Positions 5,552 to 6,141 of a stretch of 6,141 bases of DNA are shown here, in pieces. Both the position numbers and the translations under genes were made by a program. Below the pieces are notes generated by a model that did not search any database, had not been told where the DNA came from, and saw only the letters and a program-made list of their open reading frames with translations. Position 1 is the first letter of the stretch; each line of letters opens with the position of its first letter. Source of the stretch: Spirochaetales bacterium (GTDB lineage Bacteria > Spirochaetota > Spirochaetia > JABEVK01); NCBI GenBank assembly GCA_013043995.1, contig JABEVL010000276.1, positions 1 through 6,141 on the forward strand. Reading direction: 5' to 3'.

Positions 5552-5580
5552 TTGAACAAAATGGATTCTCCCTGTAAAAT
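5552..5580 (+). promoter_or_regulatory. Candidate sigma70 promoter for alaS
   Basis: TTGAAC (5552-5557, 4 of 6, with the four leading bases perfect) and TAAAAT (5575-5580, 5 of 6) are 17 bp apart. Transcription would start near 5587, three bases before the ATG at 5590, leaving no room for a Shine-Dalgarno. None is visible upstream either (the bases before ATG are GCCCCAACT). Confidence 0.55.
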
Positions 5581-5589
5581 GCCCCAACT

Positions 5590-6141
5590 ATGACAGCCGC
5601 CGAACTTCGCAAAAAATACCTGGATTTTTTTCGCTCCAAGGGGCACGCCGTGATTTCAGGCAAATCCCTTATTCCCGAAAACGACCCGACGGTTCTTTTC
5701 AACACCGCCGGGATGCAGCCTCTGGTGCCCTACCTTTTGGGTGCCGTTCATCCCTTGGGAACGAGGCTGACCGACGTTCAAAAATGCGTGAGAACGGGCG
5801 ACATCGAGTCTGTCGGCGACCCCAGCCATCTGACGTTCTTTGAAATGTTGGGCAACTGGTCGCTGGGGGACTACTTCAAAAAAGAAGCGATTTCCTGGAG
5901 TTTTGAGTTTTTGACGAGTTCCTCATGGTTGGGAATCGACCCAGCCAAGCTCTGGGTGACGGTTTTTGCGGGGGAGCCCGGAATCCCTCGGGACGAAGAT
6001 TCGGCGCAGATCTGGAAAAGCCTGGGTATTCCTGAAAAGCGGATTTCCTACCTGGGTCGGTCCGACAACTGGTGGGGGCCTGCGGGGCAGACGGGTCCTT
6101 GCGGTCCGGATACCGAGATGTTTTATGACACAGGACGCGAC
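5590..6141 (+). CDS. alaS: Alanyl-tRNA synthetase, N-terminal 184 residues, 3'-partial, short-motif (spirochaete/CPR-like) variant
   Basis: AlaS charges tRNA-Ala with alanine in the cytoplasm. The visible part is the class II catalytic core: ELRKKYLDFFRSKGH (5-19), SLIPENDPTVLFNTAGMQPL (26-45), motif 2 with KCVRTG (65-70) and LTFFEMLGNWSLGDYF (81-96), and the later core motif SDNWWGPAGQTGPCGPDTE (158-176). The frame stays open to the window end. Compared with E. coli AlaS, the stretch between CVR and FFEM is about 5 residues shorter (TGDIESVGDPSHLT instead of the AGGKHNDLENVGYTARHHT type), and Asp replaces Cys in GPCGPxTE. This pattern matches the AlaS I recall from Borrelia and Treponema, whose proteins are shorter than the usual 870 or so residues; the C-terminal editing and C-Ala regions are outside the window. 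The start is fixed by the conserved N-terminus. Confidence 0.96.
   Translation, partial: MTAAELRKKYLDFFRSKGHAVISGKSLIPENDPTVLFNTAGMQPLVPYLLGAVHPLGTRLTDVQKCVRTGDIESVGDPSHLTFFEMLGNWSLGDYFKKEAISWSFEFLTSSSWLGIDPAKLWVTVFAGEPGIPRDEDSAQIWKSLGIPEKRISYLGRSDNWWGPAGQTGPCGPDTEMFYDTGRD

Overview
The window looks like ordinary chromosomal DNA of a moderately GC-rich bacterium, with densely packed genes and no RNA gene, insertion sequence, CRISPR array or phage gene in view. My best lineage guess is Spirochaetota. The alanyl-tRNA synthetase N-terminus is the short-motif variant I remember from Borrelia and Treponema (and from some candidate-phyla bacteria). The relaxed lipobox, the flavodiiron protein of an anaerobic or microaerophilic lifestyle, and the CDP-alcohol phosphotransferases fit too. 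This rests on remembered family sequences, not on a search.

Layout: (1) 1-492 (+) is the C-terminal flavodoxin domain of a flavodiiron protein, cut at the left edge. (2) 521-1312 (-) is an integral-membrane CDP-alcohol phosphatidyltransferase converging on it. (3) A 64-bp divergent region (1313-1376) appears to hold two back-to-back promoters sharing one -35 box. (4) 1377-1946 (+) is a second CDP-alcohol phosphatidyltransferase of PgsA type. Its stop overlaps the GTG start of (5) 1943-2704 (+), a monofunctional chorismate mutase of the yeast/plant type, unusual in bacteria. (6) Its stop codon overlaps, tail to tail, that of a small membrane-anchored coiled-coil protein (2701-3093, -). That protein sits 6 bp downstream of (7) an unrecognised soluble protein (3100-3546, -). 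(8) 3620-5512 (+) is a predicted lipoprotein with two Asp-box repeats and a DUF4015 glycoside-hydrolase-like TIM barrel. (9) 5590-6141 (+) is the start of alaS, cut at the right edge.

The genes do not form one pathway. There is a phospholipid-headgroup pair with divergent promoters, an aromatic amino-acid gene translationally coupled to one of them, a two-gene operon of unknown function, a cell-envelope lipoprotein, and tRNA charging. No clear new system is present. The points most worth a second look are the eukaryote-type chorismate mutase with altered active-site positions, the symmetric divergent promoter, and a pattern suggesting leaderless transcripts: four promoter-proximal genes have candidate -10 boxes 6-9 bp from the start codon and poor or no Shine-Dalgarno, while operon-internal genes have good ones.
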